Positions 1-8,500 of a stretch of DNA of 61,030 nt are shown here, one piece after another. The position numbers were made by a program, and so were the translations under genes. The first letter of the stretch is position 1, and every line of letters starts with the position of its first letter. The notes beneath the pieces are model-generated. The model was not told the DNA's origin. It searched no databases and saw only the letters and a list, made by a program, of their open reading frames with translations. The stretch is from SG8-4 sp964598225 (GTDB lineage: Bacteria > Planctomycetota > Phycisphaerae > Sedimentisphaerales > Anaerobacaceae), in assembly GCA_964598225.1 (NCBI GenBank), contig CAZRBG010000035.1, forward strand, positions 1 to 61,030. The letters are read 5' to 3'.

Positions 1-477
1 GTATTTTGACTCCAGTACACGGGTGATGTCGGTAAAGGCGTCAAATGTTGCTTCTTTCATCTCGACCATGATGTACATTAATTGGTTTTTGTAGATTTCT
101 ACACCCAGTCTCTTTATGATTTCAGAGTCTGTTTGCACGCTGTAAGATTTCGACAATTCATTTGGATTGTTCTTTAGGGTTTTTAATTGGAAAGATTTTT
201 TTATGCTATCAATTGATTGCCCCAACTTAAGGCCGGAGAATTCCTTATCGACAACAGGGTATTCTCCTGACTTTAAAGGAATAGGTATCCCTTGATAATA
301 GCAGAACTCTTTGAGCCAGGCCAACTGTTCATCCTGTTTGTCAATCTTTAATCTCAACTCTGCATTCTCCGCCTGCAGACGCGCGATCTCTTGCTGAAGC
401 CCGCCCTTCTCCTGCTCAACAGACAAACCGCTTGTCCCTAAGATAGTCAAGATCGTTATAAGCACGTTCGCTTGCAT
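1..477 (-). CDS. Partial hypothetical coiled-coil protein (C-terminus beyond the window)
   Basis: The reading frame is open from an ATG at 477 to base 1, giving 159 codons with no stop. An AGGAGA Shine-Dalgarno sequence lies just upstream, which supports this start. Residues 1-20 are mildly hydrophobic (MQANVLITILTILGTSGLS), so the protein may be exported or membrane-anchored. Residues about 22-55 form a charged segment rich in Gln, Glu and Leu, likely a short coiled coil. The remainder is a mixed soluble domain that I do not recognise. It is co-directional with the downstream-numbered nuclease-like gene but separated by about 200 bases, so a shared transcript is uncertain. Confidence 0.6.
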   Translation of the reverse strand, partial: MQANVLITILTILGTSGLSVEQEKGGLQQEIARLQAENAELRLKIDKQDEQLAWLKEFCYYQGIPIPLKSGEYPVVDKEFSGLKLGQSIDSIKKSFQLKTLKNNPNELSKSYSVQTDSEIIKRLGVEIYKNQLMYIMVEMKEATFDAFTDITRVLESKY

Positions 478-681
478 TTAATTCTCTCCTTTCGATTTCC
501 CCCCGTTATCATCTAAACATCTTATTTCAGGATTTGTGTAGCAATACGTCAATAATATCCGAGAGTTCTAGGCGGGTCATGCCGTTATTCTTCGCATGGT
601 CCTTGCTTCCTCTATTGCATCAATCTAACCATAATTCCTCTTTGCTAATAATCACGGCATACCGCTTAAGCTTCCACGAAA

Positions 682-1455
682 TCAGAACTTTGGCATAAAA
701 ACCATGTTTTGCAAATAGGGCTTTACATTTAAAGGTGGCATGCTTACTTGATTTAGAATAACGCTGACAATACAATAAAAAAGAAGCAACGATTGTTCCG
801 TCGGATATGATATTAGTTTTGATCCGGGTTCAGGCAATGCGGAAATGAAGCCGCTTCCCAGTTGATTGAGGATGACTCCCTTGTCCAATACGCATACTGA
901 GTCAATTCGTTGATGTATTTCACCTGAGGAATTATGGTGATTCAGAATTGTGACCAAAGAATCCAGGCTTACCGAATCGAATGCAAATACAAAATAGGTA
1001 AGTGGACAGTGCGGCCATCCCTTACCAAACAGGGTGTGCGTTTCTTTAATAGAGCCTTTCTTGTAAAAATATGCATTTTTGACAAGAGACTTGCAGCTTG
1101 TCATGTTATTTTGACATCGATCAAGCTCCTTCTTGTCTAAATGTGCTTTAACCTCAATTACGGAATATGCACATTCAGCAGGAATGACACGTGCTTGTTC
1201 TGATCGGAAAAAGATTGGCGTTTTAGCCGGATCTGACAGGATAATGTCTAGTTGCCTTGACTGTCCCCCTGATGAATCTACAATTGTTCCGGTGACAATA
1301 TCTAACGTTTTTGGCAGGTATTGCCGAAGGAACTTATGTACTATATCTTCATTTGCCTGACCTTTTAGCCCTGAATGTAAACATGCTTCCTGGGCTTTGC
1401 GAAAATCAGAACGCATTTGGGCAGAGACTTCATCAAAGATATTGCTGAGTTTCAT
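682..1455 (-). CDS. DUF6602-like protein with PD-(D/E)xK nuclease-type motif
   Basis: This is a 257-residue soluble protein. The pattern GQANE near residue 32, QLDIILSD near 68 (Asp70) and PAECAYSVIEVKA near 92 (Glu101-x-Lys103) matches the layout of DUF6602 proteins and the restriction-endonuclease-like core Asp...Glu-x-Lys. Family knowledge: such domains occur in nucleases and repair or defence proteins, but most DUF6602 members have no assigned function. The C-terminal third is hydrophobic in patches and lacks further motifs. It has no obvious operon partner; the upstream spacer (1456-2343) carries repeats. DNA cleavage is an inference from the fold motif only. Start: ATG at 1455, with only a weak ribosome binding site. 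Confidence 0.65.
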   Translation of the reverse strand: MKLSNIFDEVSAQMRSDFRKAQEACLHSGLKGQANEDIVHKFLRQYLPKTLDIVTGTIVDSSGGQSRQLDIILSDPAKTPIFFRSEQARVIPAECAYSVIEVKAHLDKKELDRCQNNMTSCKSLVKNAYFYKKGSIKETHTLFGKGWPHCPLTYFVFAFDSVSLDSLVTILNHHNSSGEIHQRIDSVCVLDKGVILNQLGSGFISALPEPGSKLISYPTEQSLLLFYCIVSVILNQVSMPPLNVKPYLQNMVFMPKF

Positions 1456-1687
1456 ACTAATTACTCATTCATTGGTTGCAGAACGCCGAGCATGAGGAGC
1501 TTCCGCGGGGCGTAGCGTAACAGAAGTCTCACTCGATGCTCATGTCAGCATATTCTAACATTGCCGCTATTCTGTGACTACTACTAACTAACAACATAAT
1601 TCCGCCGCCTTGATTTTGTATGATACTAATGGGCTTTGGTTTGTCAAGATAAAACGAGGGCAGAATAAATTACTTACTCAAGACGTC

Positions 1688-1760
1688 CTGGATCCCCGCT
1701 TTCGCGGGGATGACAGCGAGGGGCCCGGTCGGGATGACAACGAGGGGCCCTGTCGGGATG
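1688..1760. repeat. Dispersed hairpin repeat (CCCCGC-TTTC-GCGGGG core)
   Basis: A perfect six-base stem with a TTTC loop lies at 1694-1709, within the phrase CTGGATCCCCGC...GGATGAC. It is followed by two degenerate copies of the right half (GAGGGGCCCGGTCGGGATGAC-like). The same element in reverse orientation, with A/T in place of one base pair, occurs at 58937-58956. Such short inverted repeats are widespread intergenic elements in bacterial genomes. Confidence 0.6.
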
Positions 1761-2062
1761 ACCGCTGGGACTCCGGCGGCGCGCTAAGCCACCCTGCAAT
1801 TGGTCCAACCTGCACGAATTAGCTCAAAATCCGCATAATTGTACTTTTGCTTCATGCCGTAAGCTATTTTGTTATAAGGAATAGAGATTTTCCAACTTTT
1901 TTATTTTTGCTCCGGGGTACCTGCGGTTTTCAACCGGAAATTCTAATCCTGCAACGCTGCTCGTGCTCTGATAATGAGTTTTACACGTCCTCAAAATGCG
2001 TTTATCGCTTTATTTGCTAACAGCAGTACCATGTGGGCTTTTGTTTGTAGTGTGCCGGAGAT

Positions 2063-2087
2063 CGTGGCGAGGGCGTCTCGCCCTTGT
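2063..2087. repeat. GC-rich palindromic intergenic repeat, copy A
   Basis: This 25-base palindromic unit begins CGTGGCGAGGGC and ends GCCCTTGT. An exact reverse-complement copy lies at 58825-58849. The adjacent phrase AACGAGGCCGGGA also occurs next to the distant copy at about 58800, so the shared block is longer than the core. The stretch up to about 2180 contains further inverted pieces such as GGGCAGGATGCCC. Confidence 0.65.
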
Positions 2088-2343
2088 TCTTTACAATAAC
2101 GAGGCCGGGATTCATATCGCGACGGCAATGGCGTGACCATCCTGCGGAGGGCAGGATGCCCTCGCTACAAATGCCTCACGGCATCGCTACGAACGGGCTG
2201 TTTCCCCTGCCTGATAATAAAAATCTGTATTTCGGCTGTTACCGCTGCCAGAACCGGGCCACTAACCCGGTAGATCAGATGAACAGGATTAAATGAAAGT
2301 AAGCCGAAAGGAAGTAAACGGTTCGTCAAAGAGGAGTAAGAAA

Positions 2344-2526
2344 ATGGCAAAGCAGGTACCATTCGAACAGGAAGATAAAATTGCAGCGGGTAAGCCCCTG
2401 ATTATGCAACGAGGACTTGTAGAACGCATGAAAAATGCGATCTCGACAAGTATCGACCTGTATGAGATTCGGATGAATACCTTCCTCTGGGACTTGTTCA
2501 GGACGGCGAGGCAGAAAGAGAACTGA
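2344..2526 (+). CDS. Small hypothetical protein upstream of the type II secretion operon
   Basis: The 60-residue frame starts at ATG 2344, eight bases after a strong GAGGAG ribosome binding site. An upstream ATG at 2293 would add 17 residues but has a weaker site. The protein is hydrophilic with basic and acidic residues and no signal peptide, membrane segment or motif that I recognise. It ends 89 bases before the exported Gly/Arg-rich protein on the same strand. It could be a leader gene of the operon or an isolated small protein; there is no functional clue. Confidence 0.4.
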   Translation: MAKQVPFEQEDKIAAGKPLIMQRGLVERMKNAISTSIDLYEIRMNTFLWDLFRTARQKEN

Positions 2527-2615
2527 CCCGATTGAGAATTCGGAAAGACCAGAGCAAAAGAACAGTTTGGTCTACTACATATTTTTACATCTTTTTCTTT
2601 GAAAGGAGAAAGCAA

Positions 2616-3221
2616 ATGTTGAGAAAAAAGACAATTTTGGGAATCGCAGCGGTTGCCGTAATTGGATTGTTGCTGGCGAGCCAGACACTATCGCAGCCGG
2701 GACAGCGAGGCCAACGCGGACAGCGAGGGGGCGCGCCACAGGCACAGCGCGGCCAGAGAGGCGGCTTCGGCGGGCGATTCGACCCCGAGCAGTTCCGCCA
2801 GAGGATGGAGCAGCGCCTGCGACAGCAGCTCGGCGCCACCGAGCAGGAGTGGAAAGTCCTCGGCCCTCGCGTCTTGAAGGTTCAGGAGCTTAGCCGACAA
2901 GTCGATGGCCGCGGCGGTATGTTCGGAGCTTTCGGCAGGCGAGGCAGGTTCGGCGGAAGAGGAGGTCCCGGAGGCAGATCCGGCGACAGACCCGGCGCAC
3001 CGGACAGAGAGCCTACGGCAGTGGAAAAAGCTCAGGAGCAACTGCGAACTGTGCTGGACAACAGCGAATCTACGCCGGAGCAGATCAAGTCGCAGCTAAC
3101 GGCTTTGCGCTCGGCCAGAGAAAAGACCAGGCAGGAACTCGCCAAGGCACAACAGGACCTGAAGAAGATCATCACGGTTCGTCAGGAAGCCATTCTGGTA
3201 ATGATGGGAACTCTGGACTAA
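2616..3221 (+). CDS. Exported Gly/Arg/Gln-rich protein heading the secretion operon
   Basis: The start ATG at 2616 follows GGAGAAAGCAA, a good ribosome binding site; the frame is open further upstream, but this start yields a clean signal peptide (MLRKKTILGIAAVAVIGLLL..., residues 1-28). Of the 201 residues, about 29-60 and 100-130 are low-complexity Gly/Arg/Gln tracts (GQRGQRG, GRGGPGG). The C-terminal 70 residues form charged amphipathic helices, probably a coiled coil. It ends 16 bases before gspE, so it is likely cotranscribed. Similar Gly/Arg-rich loops occur in the secretin genes of this operon. The function is unknown; a periplasmic helical protein is the most I can infer. Confidence 0.6.
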   Translation: MLRKKTILGIAAVAVIGLLLASQTLSQPGQRGQRGQRGGAPQAQRGQRGGFGGRFDPEQFRQRMEQRLRQQLGATEQEWKVLGPRVLKVQELSRQVDGRGGMFGAFGRRGRFGGRGGPGGRSGDRPGAPDREPTAVEKAQEQLRTVLDNSESTPEQIKSQLTALRSAREKTRQELAKAQQDLKKIITVRQEAILVMMGTLD

Positions 3222-3237
3222 AGACACGGTTATTGCC

Positions 3238-4953
3238 ATGAACGTTCTAGTAGACAAAATGGTTCAAGGGGGGCTTATAGACGAAGGCGCGGCCCGGGAT
3301 TTAAGCGGTCTGCTCGCCTCAGGCGAGCGACCGGCTCGGGCGTTTGCGGCCTGCGGACTGGACGAGGAATCGCTGCTTCAATTCTGGACGAAACAGTTCG
3401 GCTATCCTTATGTGGAGCTCGATGGGTGTTCGTTCTCAAGGCAGTTCCTCGCCCGGTTCCCCGCCCGCGTCCTTCTGGACAAGCACGTAATTCCCGTCGA
3501 AGGAAGTAACGGCGACGTGCTGGTCGTTACCAGCGATCCGTTCGACACTTCGGCCATCGACCAGTTGCGCATGGCCACGGGACTCGACGTACAGACGGGC
3601 CTGGCGCCGCTGGCCGAGATCGACCGATGCATCAAACGTTATTTAGGCGTCGGCGCCGATACGGTCCAGTCGATGATCTCTGAGGCGGGGGAAAACGGCC
3701 TTCAGGTGATCGATACGGATGCCGAGGACGATATGGATCTTACCGACGCCGCCGAAGGCGCATCGATCGTGCGATTCGTCAATCAGATCATCACCGAAGC
3801 CATCGAGCTGCGGGCAACTGACGTCCACATCGAACCGTTCGAGGATACGCTGCGCGTGCGATACCGCATAGACGGCGTTCTGCAGGAAGCATCGGTAGCG
3901 ACGGAGGTCAAGCAGTTCCAGGCGGCGATAGTCTCACGTTTGAAGATATTGAGCAAGCTGGATATCGCCGAGAAGCGCGTTCCTCAGGACGGCCGCATCA
4001 AAATTCTCATCCAGGACCACGAGATCGACGTCCGCGTCTCGGTAATCCCGATGCTTTACGGCGAAGCAGTTGTTCTGCGGTTGCTCGACCGCTCGTCTGT
4101 GCTTCTCGGCCTGGACAAACTCGGCATGTCCGCTCACGACCTGAACACGACCAGAATGATTCTCGAGAGGCCTCACGGAATCATCCTTGTGACCGGCCCG
4201 ACCGGCAGCGGCAAAACGACATCGCTGTACGCATGCCTGTCTCGAATCAACGATATCCAGAGAAAAATCATCACGATTGAGGACCCGATTGAGTATCAGC
4301 TCCACGGCATAAACCAGATACAGGTCTCGCGCAAGGCGGGATTGACTTTTGCCAAGGGGCTGAGGTCGATCCTTCGCCACGACCCGGATGTGATTCTCGT
4401 CGGCGAGATTCGAGACGTTGAGACGGCGGAGATCGCCATACAGGCGTCCCTTACCGGCCACCTCGTGTTCTCAACCCTGCACACAAACGATGCGCCGACT
4501 GCGCTGACGAGGCTTGTGGATATGGGTGTCGAGCCGTATCTCGTCGCGTCATCACTTGAAGCGGTTGCAGCCCAGCGTCTTGTGCGCGTCATCTGTTCCG
4601 AGTGCAAGGAAGAGCTTTCGGCAAGCGATATCGAGCCGTTGAGACGCAGGTACGGCGACAAGCTGCCGGAAAAACTCTATAAGGGAAGGGGCTGCCGTAA
4701 CTGCCAGAACACAGGCTACCGAGGGCGCATTGGAATATTCGAGATGATGGTCGTAACCGATGATATAAGATCGCTCATCATTCAGAATGCCTCTCCTCGC
4801 GACCTTCGCGAAGCATCGGCCAGGCAAGGGATGACAAGTCTTCGCGACGATGGGTTCAGACATCTGGCCGAAGGCCGGACTACCGTCGAGGAAGTATTCA
4901 GAGTTACCAAGGATGACACATTCGCGGCAAGCCTTCCCGATCAAACGGTATAG
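3238..4953 (+). CDS. gspE: Type II secretion ATPase GspE
   Basis: The 571-residue protein is a cytoplasmic hexameric ATPase that powers pseudopilus assembly. The N-terminal about 150 residues form an MshEN/GspE-N-type domain. The catalytic domain carries Walker A GPTGSGKT at residues 320-327, the Asp-box region ITIEDPIEYQ, Walker B ILVGEIRD and the His-box STLHTND. A zinc-binding pair of motifs (CSEC and CRNC) sits near residues 460-490, as in classical GspE/PilB. It follows the exported Gly/Arg-rich gene by 16 bases and is followed by gspF after 18 bases. PilB is the main alternative, but the adjacent G-H-I-J-K and L-M-C-D genes make GspE the better name. Confidence 0.93.
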   Translation: MNVLVDKMVQGGLIDEGAARDLSGLLASGERPARAFAACGLDEESLLQFWTKQFGYPYVELDGCSFSRQFLARFPARVLLDKHVIPVEGSNGDVLVVTSDPFDTSAIDQLRMATGLDVQTGLAPLAEIDRCIKRYLGVGADTVQSMISEAGENGLQVIDTDAEDDMDLTDAAEGASIVRFVNQIITEAIELRATDVHIEPFEDTLRVRYRIDGVLQEASVATEVKQFQAAIVSRLKILSKLDIAEKRVPQDGRIKILIQDHEIDVRVSVIPMLYGEAVVLRLLDRSSVLLGLDKLGMSAHDLNTTRMILERPHGIILVTGPTGSGKTTSLYACLSRINDIQRKIITIEDPIEYQLHGINQIQVSRKAGLTFAKGLRSILRHDPDVILVGEIRDVETAEIAIQASLTGHLVFSTLHTNDAPTALTRLVDMGVEPYLVASSLEAVAAQRLVRVICSECKEELSASDIEPLRRRYGDKLPEKLYKGRGCRNCQNTGYRGRIGIFEMMVVTDDIRSLIIQNASPRDLREASARQGMTSLRDDGFRHLAEGRTTVEEVFRVTKDDTFAASLPDQTV

Positions 4954-4971
4954 GAAGCGCGAGTAAGTAAT

Positions 4972-6192
4972 ATGGCAACGTTTGCATACAAGGCGATAGA
5001 TTCAACCGGCAGAGAGGTGGCCGACAAACTCGTGGCCAATGACAGAAGCACGGCTATAGAGCAGCTCTGCGGCAAAGATCTCAATCCGGTATCGATCAAG
5101 AGAATCGAGAGAGTTGAGGACAAAGCTGCGGAAGGTTTGTTGGCTCGGGTAGGCGGCGTTTCCAAGCGTGAAGTCGACGCCTTCACCCGACAGTTGGCTA
5201 ACCTGCTTGCAGCAGGCGTTCCGATCAGCCGGGCGCTCGGAATCCTCAACCGTGAGGCATCGCGATCAGCGTCCAAGAAGCTCTGGGCCGTCATACACGA
5301 TCAGGTCGCAGGAGGAATGTCGCTGGCCGATTCATTGAGTCTGCACCCGCAAGCATTCTCATCCGTCTATGTTGCAATGGTCCGCGCCGGTGAAACCGGC
5401 GGATTTCTCGAATTAGTGCTCGGACAAATTGCTACGTTCCGGGCGCGCGAGGACGAACTGAAGGGCCGTGTAAAAGCAGCGCTGATCTACCCGATCATTC
5501 TCGCCGTCTTGGCGACCGGCATTCTGGTGTTTCTGCTGACGTACTTTATCCCTCGGTTCTCCGTGATGTTTGCCGAGTTCGGCGGATCGCTGCCTACTCT
5601 GACAAGATACATTGTTTCGGCAAGCGAATTGCTTCTAAAATACTGGCTTATCCTCGTTCTTGGAATCGTTCTGTTGATCTTTGCCGTTCAGCGAACGCTG
5701 GCCGACGAGCAGGGCCGGCGCACCGCCGAAGGACTCTTGTTGAGAGCGCCCCTGTTCGGCACCGGAATGGCGAGGTTCGCGCTGGTGCGGTTCTGCAGAA
5801 TGCTCGGAACACTCGTCGGCGCGGGAGTGCCTCTGATTTCTGCGTTGAAGGTAGCTAAGGAAGCCATAGGCAACCAGGTGCTTGCCGACACAGTCACCGG
5901 CGCCATTGAAAACGTTCAGAAAGGACATCCTCTGGCCCGCAGTCTGGAAAGCTGCCGTTTGTTGTTCCCCCCGGCTGTGATTGAAATGATCTCCGTGGCC
6001 GAAGAAAGCGGGGGGCTGGATCAGGAATTAACACGCCTGGCCGGAGCGTACGAAATGGAACTCGATCGCCATTTGAAAATGATGGTAGCCCTGGCCGAGC
6101 CACTCTTGCTGTTCGTGATGGCCGTTCTCGTCGGCACGGTAGTGATCGGAATGCTCCTGCCGATATTCAACCTGCAAGAGTTAATAAGGTAG
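4972..6192 (+). CDS. gspF: Type II secretion inner-membrane platform protein GspF
   Basis: At 406 residues it has the standard GspF/PilC length. It has an N-terminal cytoplasmic segment and two T2SSF domains, with membrane helices near residues 168-192, 223-240 and 378-398. The repeated pattern MVRAGETGG...L (first domain) and ISVAEESGGL (second domain) is the family signature. It anchors the pseudopilus assembly platform opposite GspE. It is followed by a structured 88-base spacer before the major pseudopilin gene. Confidence 0.93.
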   Translation: MATFAYKAIDSTGREVADKLVANDRSTAIEQLCGKDLNPVSIKRIERVEDKAAEGLLARVGGVSKREVDAFTRQLANLLAAGVPISRALGILNREASRSASKKLWAVIHDQVAGGMSLADSLSLHPQAFSSVYVAMVRAGETGGFLELVLGQIATFRAREDELKGRVKAALIYPIILAVLATGILVFLLTYFIPRFSVMFAEFGGSLPTLTRYIVSASELLLKYWLILVLGIVLLIFAVQRTLADEQGRRTAEGLLLRAPLFGTGMARFALVRFCRMLGTLVGAGVPLISALKVAKEAIGNQVLADTVTGAIENVQKGHPLARSLESCRLLFPPAVIEMISVAEESGGLDQELTRLAGAYEMELDRHLKMMVALAEPLLLFVMAVLVGTVVIGMLLPIFNLQELIR

Positions 6193-6230
6193 GGTGTGCA
6201 CTCCGTCAGGAGTCCATAGGACCGCACGCC
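6193..6230 (+). promoter_or_regulatory. Bipartite RNA hairpin between gspF and gspG
   Basis: Immediately after the gspF stop, GGTGTGC (6193-6199) can pair with GCACGCC (6224-6230) with one G-U pair. It encloses a second stem, ACTCC-GTCA-GGAGT (6200-6213). A run of A rather than T follows, so this is not a standard intrinsic terminator. It may be a processing or stabilising element that adjusts expression of the major pseudopilin relative to E and F. Confidence 0.45.
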
Positions 6231-6279
6231 AAAAAGGCGAAATAAGTGTTAGTAAATAAGTAATTGAACGGACCTTGAA

Positions 6280-6756
6280 ATGAAATCATTAAACAAACAC
6301 AAGAGAAAACAAAGGTACCGCAAGAAAGACGCCCTGAGAATAAAAGGTTTCACACTGATCGAGTTGCTGCTGGTGCTGGTGATACTGGCGACGCTGGCCG
6401 CTGTAGTTACCCCCAAGTTCACGAAACGCTCGGAGCAGGCGCGAATCACGCAGGTAAAGACACAGATTTCTCAGTTCGAAGTTGCTTTAGACACGTTCCA
6501 GATCGACGTGGGCCGCTTCCCGACGACGGCCGAAGGTCTCAACGCTCTGGTGGAAAAGCCGGCAAGCAACGCCGAAGGCTGGCTCGAACCGTATCTGAAG
6601 CGCGACATCCCCAAAGATGCGTGGGGCAATGAGTACGTCTACAGATATCCGGGTCAGTATAACCAGGACGGTTACGATCTGTATTCGCTCGGCCCGGATG
6701 GCAAACAGGGTGGCGATGACGATATAACAAATTGGTCGGAAGAGCAGAGACGCTGA
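6280..6756 (+). CDS. gspG: Type II secretion major pseudopilin GspG
   Basis: The 158-residue prepilin has a 23-residue basic leader. Prepilin peptidase would cut at KG|FTLIELLLVLVILATLA, with Glu at mature position 5. The body matches GspG: TQISQFEVALDTFQIDVGRFPTT, then GWLEPYL, PKDAWGNEY and the C-terminal DGYDLYSLGPDG with Asp-rich GGDDD, which corresponds to the calcium site of the family. It assembles into the periplasmic pseudopilus. It is the only operon gene flanked on both sides by potential RNA structures. Confidence 0.94.
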   Translation: MKSLNKHKRKQRYRKKDALRIKGFTLIELLLVLVILATLAAVVTPKFTKRSEQARITQVKTQISQFEVALDTFQIDVGRFPTTAEGLNALVEKPASNAEGWLEPYLKRDIPKDAWGNEYVYRYPGQYNQDGYDLYSLGPDGKQGGDDDITNWSEEQRR

Positions 6757-6768
6757 GATGGGAAGATA

Positions 6769-6864
6769 AGAAGATAAGAAGAGAACAAGAAGATAAGATA
6801 GGAACAGAGGAAGACCCGCATGCGATTTTTCTTAGCTTCATATCTTCCTGCATTCTTATCTTCT
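6769..6864 (+). repeat. Purine-rich repeats and 12-bp inverted repeat between gspG and gspH
   Basis: The 128-base spacer starts with several GAAGATAAG copies (6761-6800). AGAAGATAAGAA at 6769-6780 is perfectly complementary to TTCTTATCTTCT at 6853-6864, about ten bases before the start region of gspH. The RNA could form a long-range hairpin or a triplex-prone purine tract. No terminator-like T-run is present. Confidence 0.5.
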
Positions 6865-6884
6865 AAAAGGGACGCACAAACACT

Positions 6885-7418
6885 ATGATTTCGAACAGAA
6901 CACATCACGGCCAAGACAGGGGTTTCACGCTCCTTGAACTGATTCTGGTGATGGTCATTTTGTCGACCGTGTTGGCGATGGCTGCGCCTTCACTGAGCGG
7001 GTTCTTCGGTTCGCGGCAGACGCACGATACGGCCGCACAGATTCTAGCGCTGACTCAACTGGCCCGCTCCCGGGCAATCAGCGAGGGAATTGTCTACAGA
7101 CTCAACTTCGATACGACCGAGCGAAGGTACTGGCTAACGGCACAGCAGGCCGGGACCTTCGAAGAGCTTGAAACCGGACTCGGACGGAAATTCGCCCTTC
7201 CCAAGGACATGGTCATGGAACTGGAAGAAGTCGAACGAGAGGATATGAAGATGTTCATCGAATTTACACCGCAGGGAACGATGACGGCCGGGACAGTCCG
7301 GCTCATCGACAGACGCGGGCTGGCACTTGAAATCACCTGCCCGACCGTTACGGAATCGTTTTCAATTACAGAGCTTGAATATGTCAATGGCGGTTACATC
7401 TCGAAACACAGTAGCTGA
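6885..7418 (+). CDS. gspH: Type II secretion minor pseudopilin GspH
   Basis: The 177-residue protein begins with a short leader and cleavage at RG|FTLLELILVMVILSTVLA. It continues as a GspH/FimT-type domain: LALTQLARSRAISEG near residues 47-65, a typical surface helix, then beta strands. It would sit in the pseudopilus as a minor subunit. Its last 38 bases overlap the start of gspI, implying translational coupling. Confidence 0.85.
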   Translation: MISNRTHHGQDRGFTLLELILVMVILSTVLAMAAPSLSGFFGSRQTHDTAAQILALTQLARSRAISEGIVYRLNFDTTERRYWLTAQQAGTFEELETGLGRKFALPKDMVMELEEVEREDMKMFIEFTPQGTMTAGTVRLIDRRGLALEITCPTVTESFSITELEYVNGGYISKHSS

Positions 7419-7788
7419 ACATCGCCATATAGGCGGTTTTACCTTTATCGAGCTGCTGGCGACGGTGGTTCTGATCGGTATCATCATGCCTGTAGCGATG
7501 CGCAGCATCGCACTATGCACCAGTCTGGGCGGTCGTTCGCGAAGACAAATTGAGGCGGCATCGCTGGCCGGAACCAAGCTGACCGAACTGACCGTGTCGG
7601 AAGATTGGAAAACAAGTGAAAAGGCGGGAGATTTCGGAGACGACTGGTCGGGCTATAGGTGGACGGCCGAGGTATCAAGCTGGACCGATTCGGCTCTCAG
7701 ACAATTAGATGTGACCGTATACTGGCAGTCGCAGAGCAAAGAACGCTCCGTCACGCTCAGCACGCTTGTCAACCCGGAGGATAGTTGA
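7381..7788 (+). CDS. gspI: Type II secretion minor pseudopilin GspI
   Basis: The frame is open from 7327, but the ATGs at 7381 and 7387 give a normal prepilin leader, so one of these is preferred. Cleavage would be at GG|FTFIELLATVVLIGIIMPVA. At about 135 residues with a short beta-rich body (WTAEVSSW, LDVTVYWQ) it fits GspI. It starts inside gspH and ends one base before gspJ, within a tightly coupled H-I-J-K block. Confidence 0.8.
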   Translation: MSMAVTSRNTVAEHRHIGGFTFIELLATVVLIGIIMPVAMRSIALCTSLGGRSRRQIEAASLAGTKLTELTVSEDWKTSEKAGDFGDDWSGYRWTAEVSSWTDSALRQLDVTVYWQSQSKERSVTLSTLVNPEDS

Positions 7789-7789
7789 G

Positions 7790-8500
7790 ATGACTCGTCA
7801 CACGCCAAAAGAAAGAGCCTTTACCCTTCTCGAACTGCTGGTAGCCATGAGTTTGATGGTGGTTGCCGCGTCGTGTTTGTACTCTGCTCTTTATACGAGT
7901 TTCAAAGCTCGCCGCAGCGCAAACTCGGCTGTGGAGCCGACGGCGACGGCAATCAGCGCCATCGAATTACTCAAACAAGACATTAACGGTGTCCTGCCGC
8001 CGACCGGAGTTTTAGCCGGAGCGTTTATCGGCGTCGATTCGTACGGTATGAACGGCGTGGATTCGGACAGTCTCGAGTTCTACACCACGCACGTATACGC
8101 AGATGATGATTCTCCGGCAGGTGGAGTGGGCAAGATCGAGCTGGCGCTGGAAGAGGATACGGACGAAGACCGCGAGAACTACCGCCTCGTTCGCCGGGTT
8201 ACGTCCAATCTCCTGCCTCCGAGATCAATGGAGCCTGACGAGCAGGTTCTTTGCCGCAACGTTACGTCGCTCAACCTGACATACTTCGACGGCGAAGGCT
8301 GGGTGGACGAATGGGACTCAACCGCCGACGCGAACAGTCTTCCGCCGGCCGTTCAGATCGATATTAAGATCGCGAACAAAGCGACGGCCGGAACGAGCAC
8401 AACCCGGGAACGTCGGCTCGTGCAGAGTTTTGCCATACCATGCGGCGTCTGGGCAAAGCAAGAGGACCAAAGCGCCGGCTCCGAACAAGGCGGGAGTTGA
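7790..8500 (+). CDS. gspJ: Type II secretion minor pseudopilin GspJ
   Basis: ATG 7790 lies nine bases after GGAGG and one base after the gspI stop. The 236-residue prepilin would be cut at RA|FTLLELLVAMSLMVVAA; the residue before the cut is Ala rather than the usual Gly. The body (ISAIELLKQDINGVLPP, DSLEFYTTH, LTYFDG) follows GspJ. Its stop overlaps the gspK start (TGATG). It is expected at the tip of the pseudopilus with GspI and GspK. Confidence 0.84.
   Translation: MTRHTPKERAFTLLELLVAMSLMVVAASCLYSALYTSFKARRSANSAVEPTATAISAIELLKQDINGVLPPTGVLAGAFIGVDSYGMNGVDSDSLEFYTTHVYADDDSPAGGVGKIELALEEDTDEDRENYRLVRRVTSNLLPPRSMEPDEQVLCRNVTSLNLTYFDGEGWVDEWDSTADANSLPPAVQIDIKIANKATAGTSTTRERRLVQSFAIPCGVWAKQEDQSAGSEQGGS

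Larger units (their letters stand above)
1456..2343. other. Repeat-bearing spacer without a convincing gene
   Basis: About 890 bases separate the nuclease-like gene from the first small ORF before the secretion operon. It holds a dispersed hairpin repeat (about 1688-1760) and a GC-rich palindromic repeat (about 2063-2180) whose 25-base core recurs inverted near 58.8 kb. An open frame at 1610-1822 encodes repetitive DPRFRGDD-type sequence and is judged to be repeat translation, not a gene. A TATAAG-like box near 1875 could belong to the secretion operon promoter, but no good -35 partner is visible. Confidence 0.5.

Noticed and set aside
1610..1822. 70-codon plus-strand ORF with DPRFRGDD-type sequence
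   Set aside because: It is the translation of the dispersed hairpin repeat; the repetitive peptide is typical of spurious calls over such elements.
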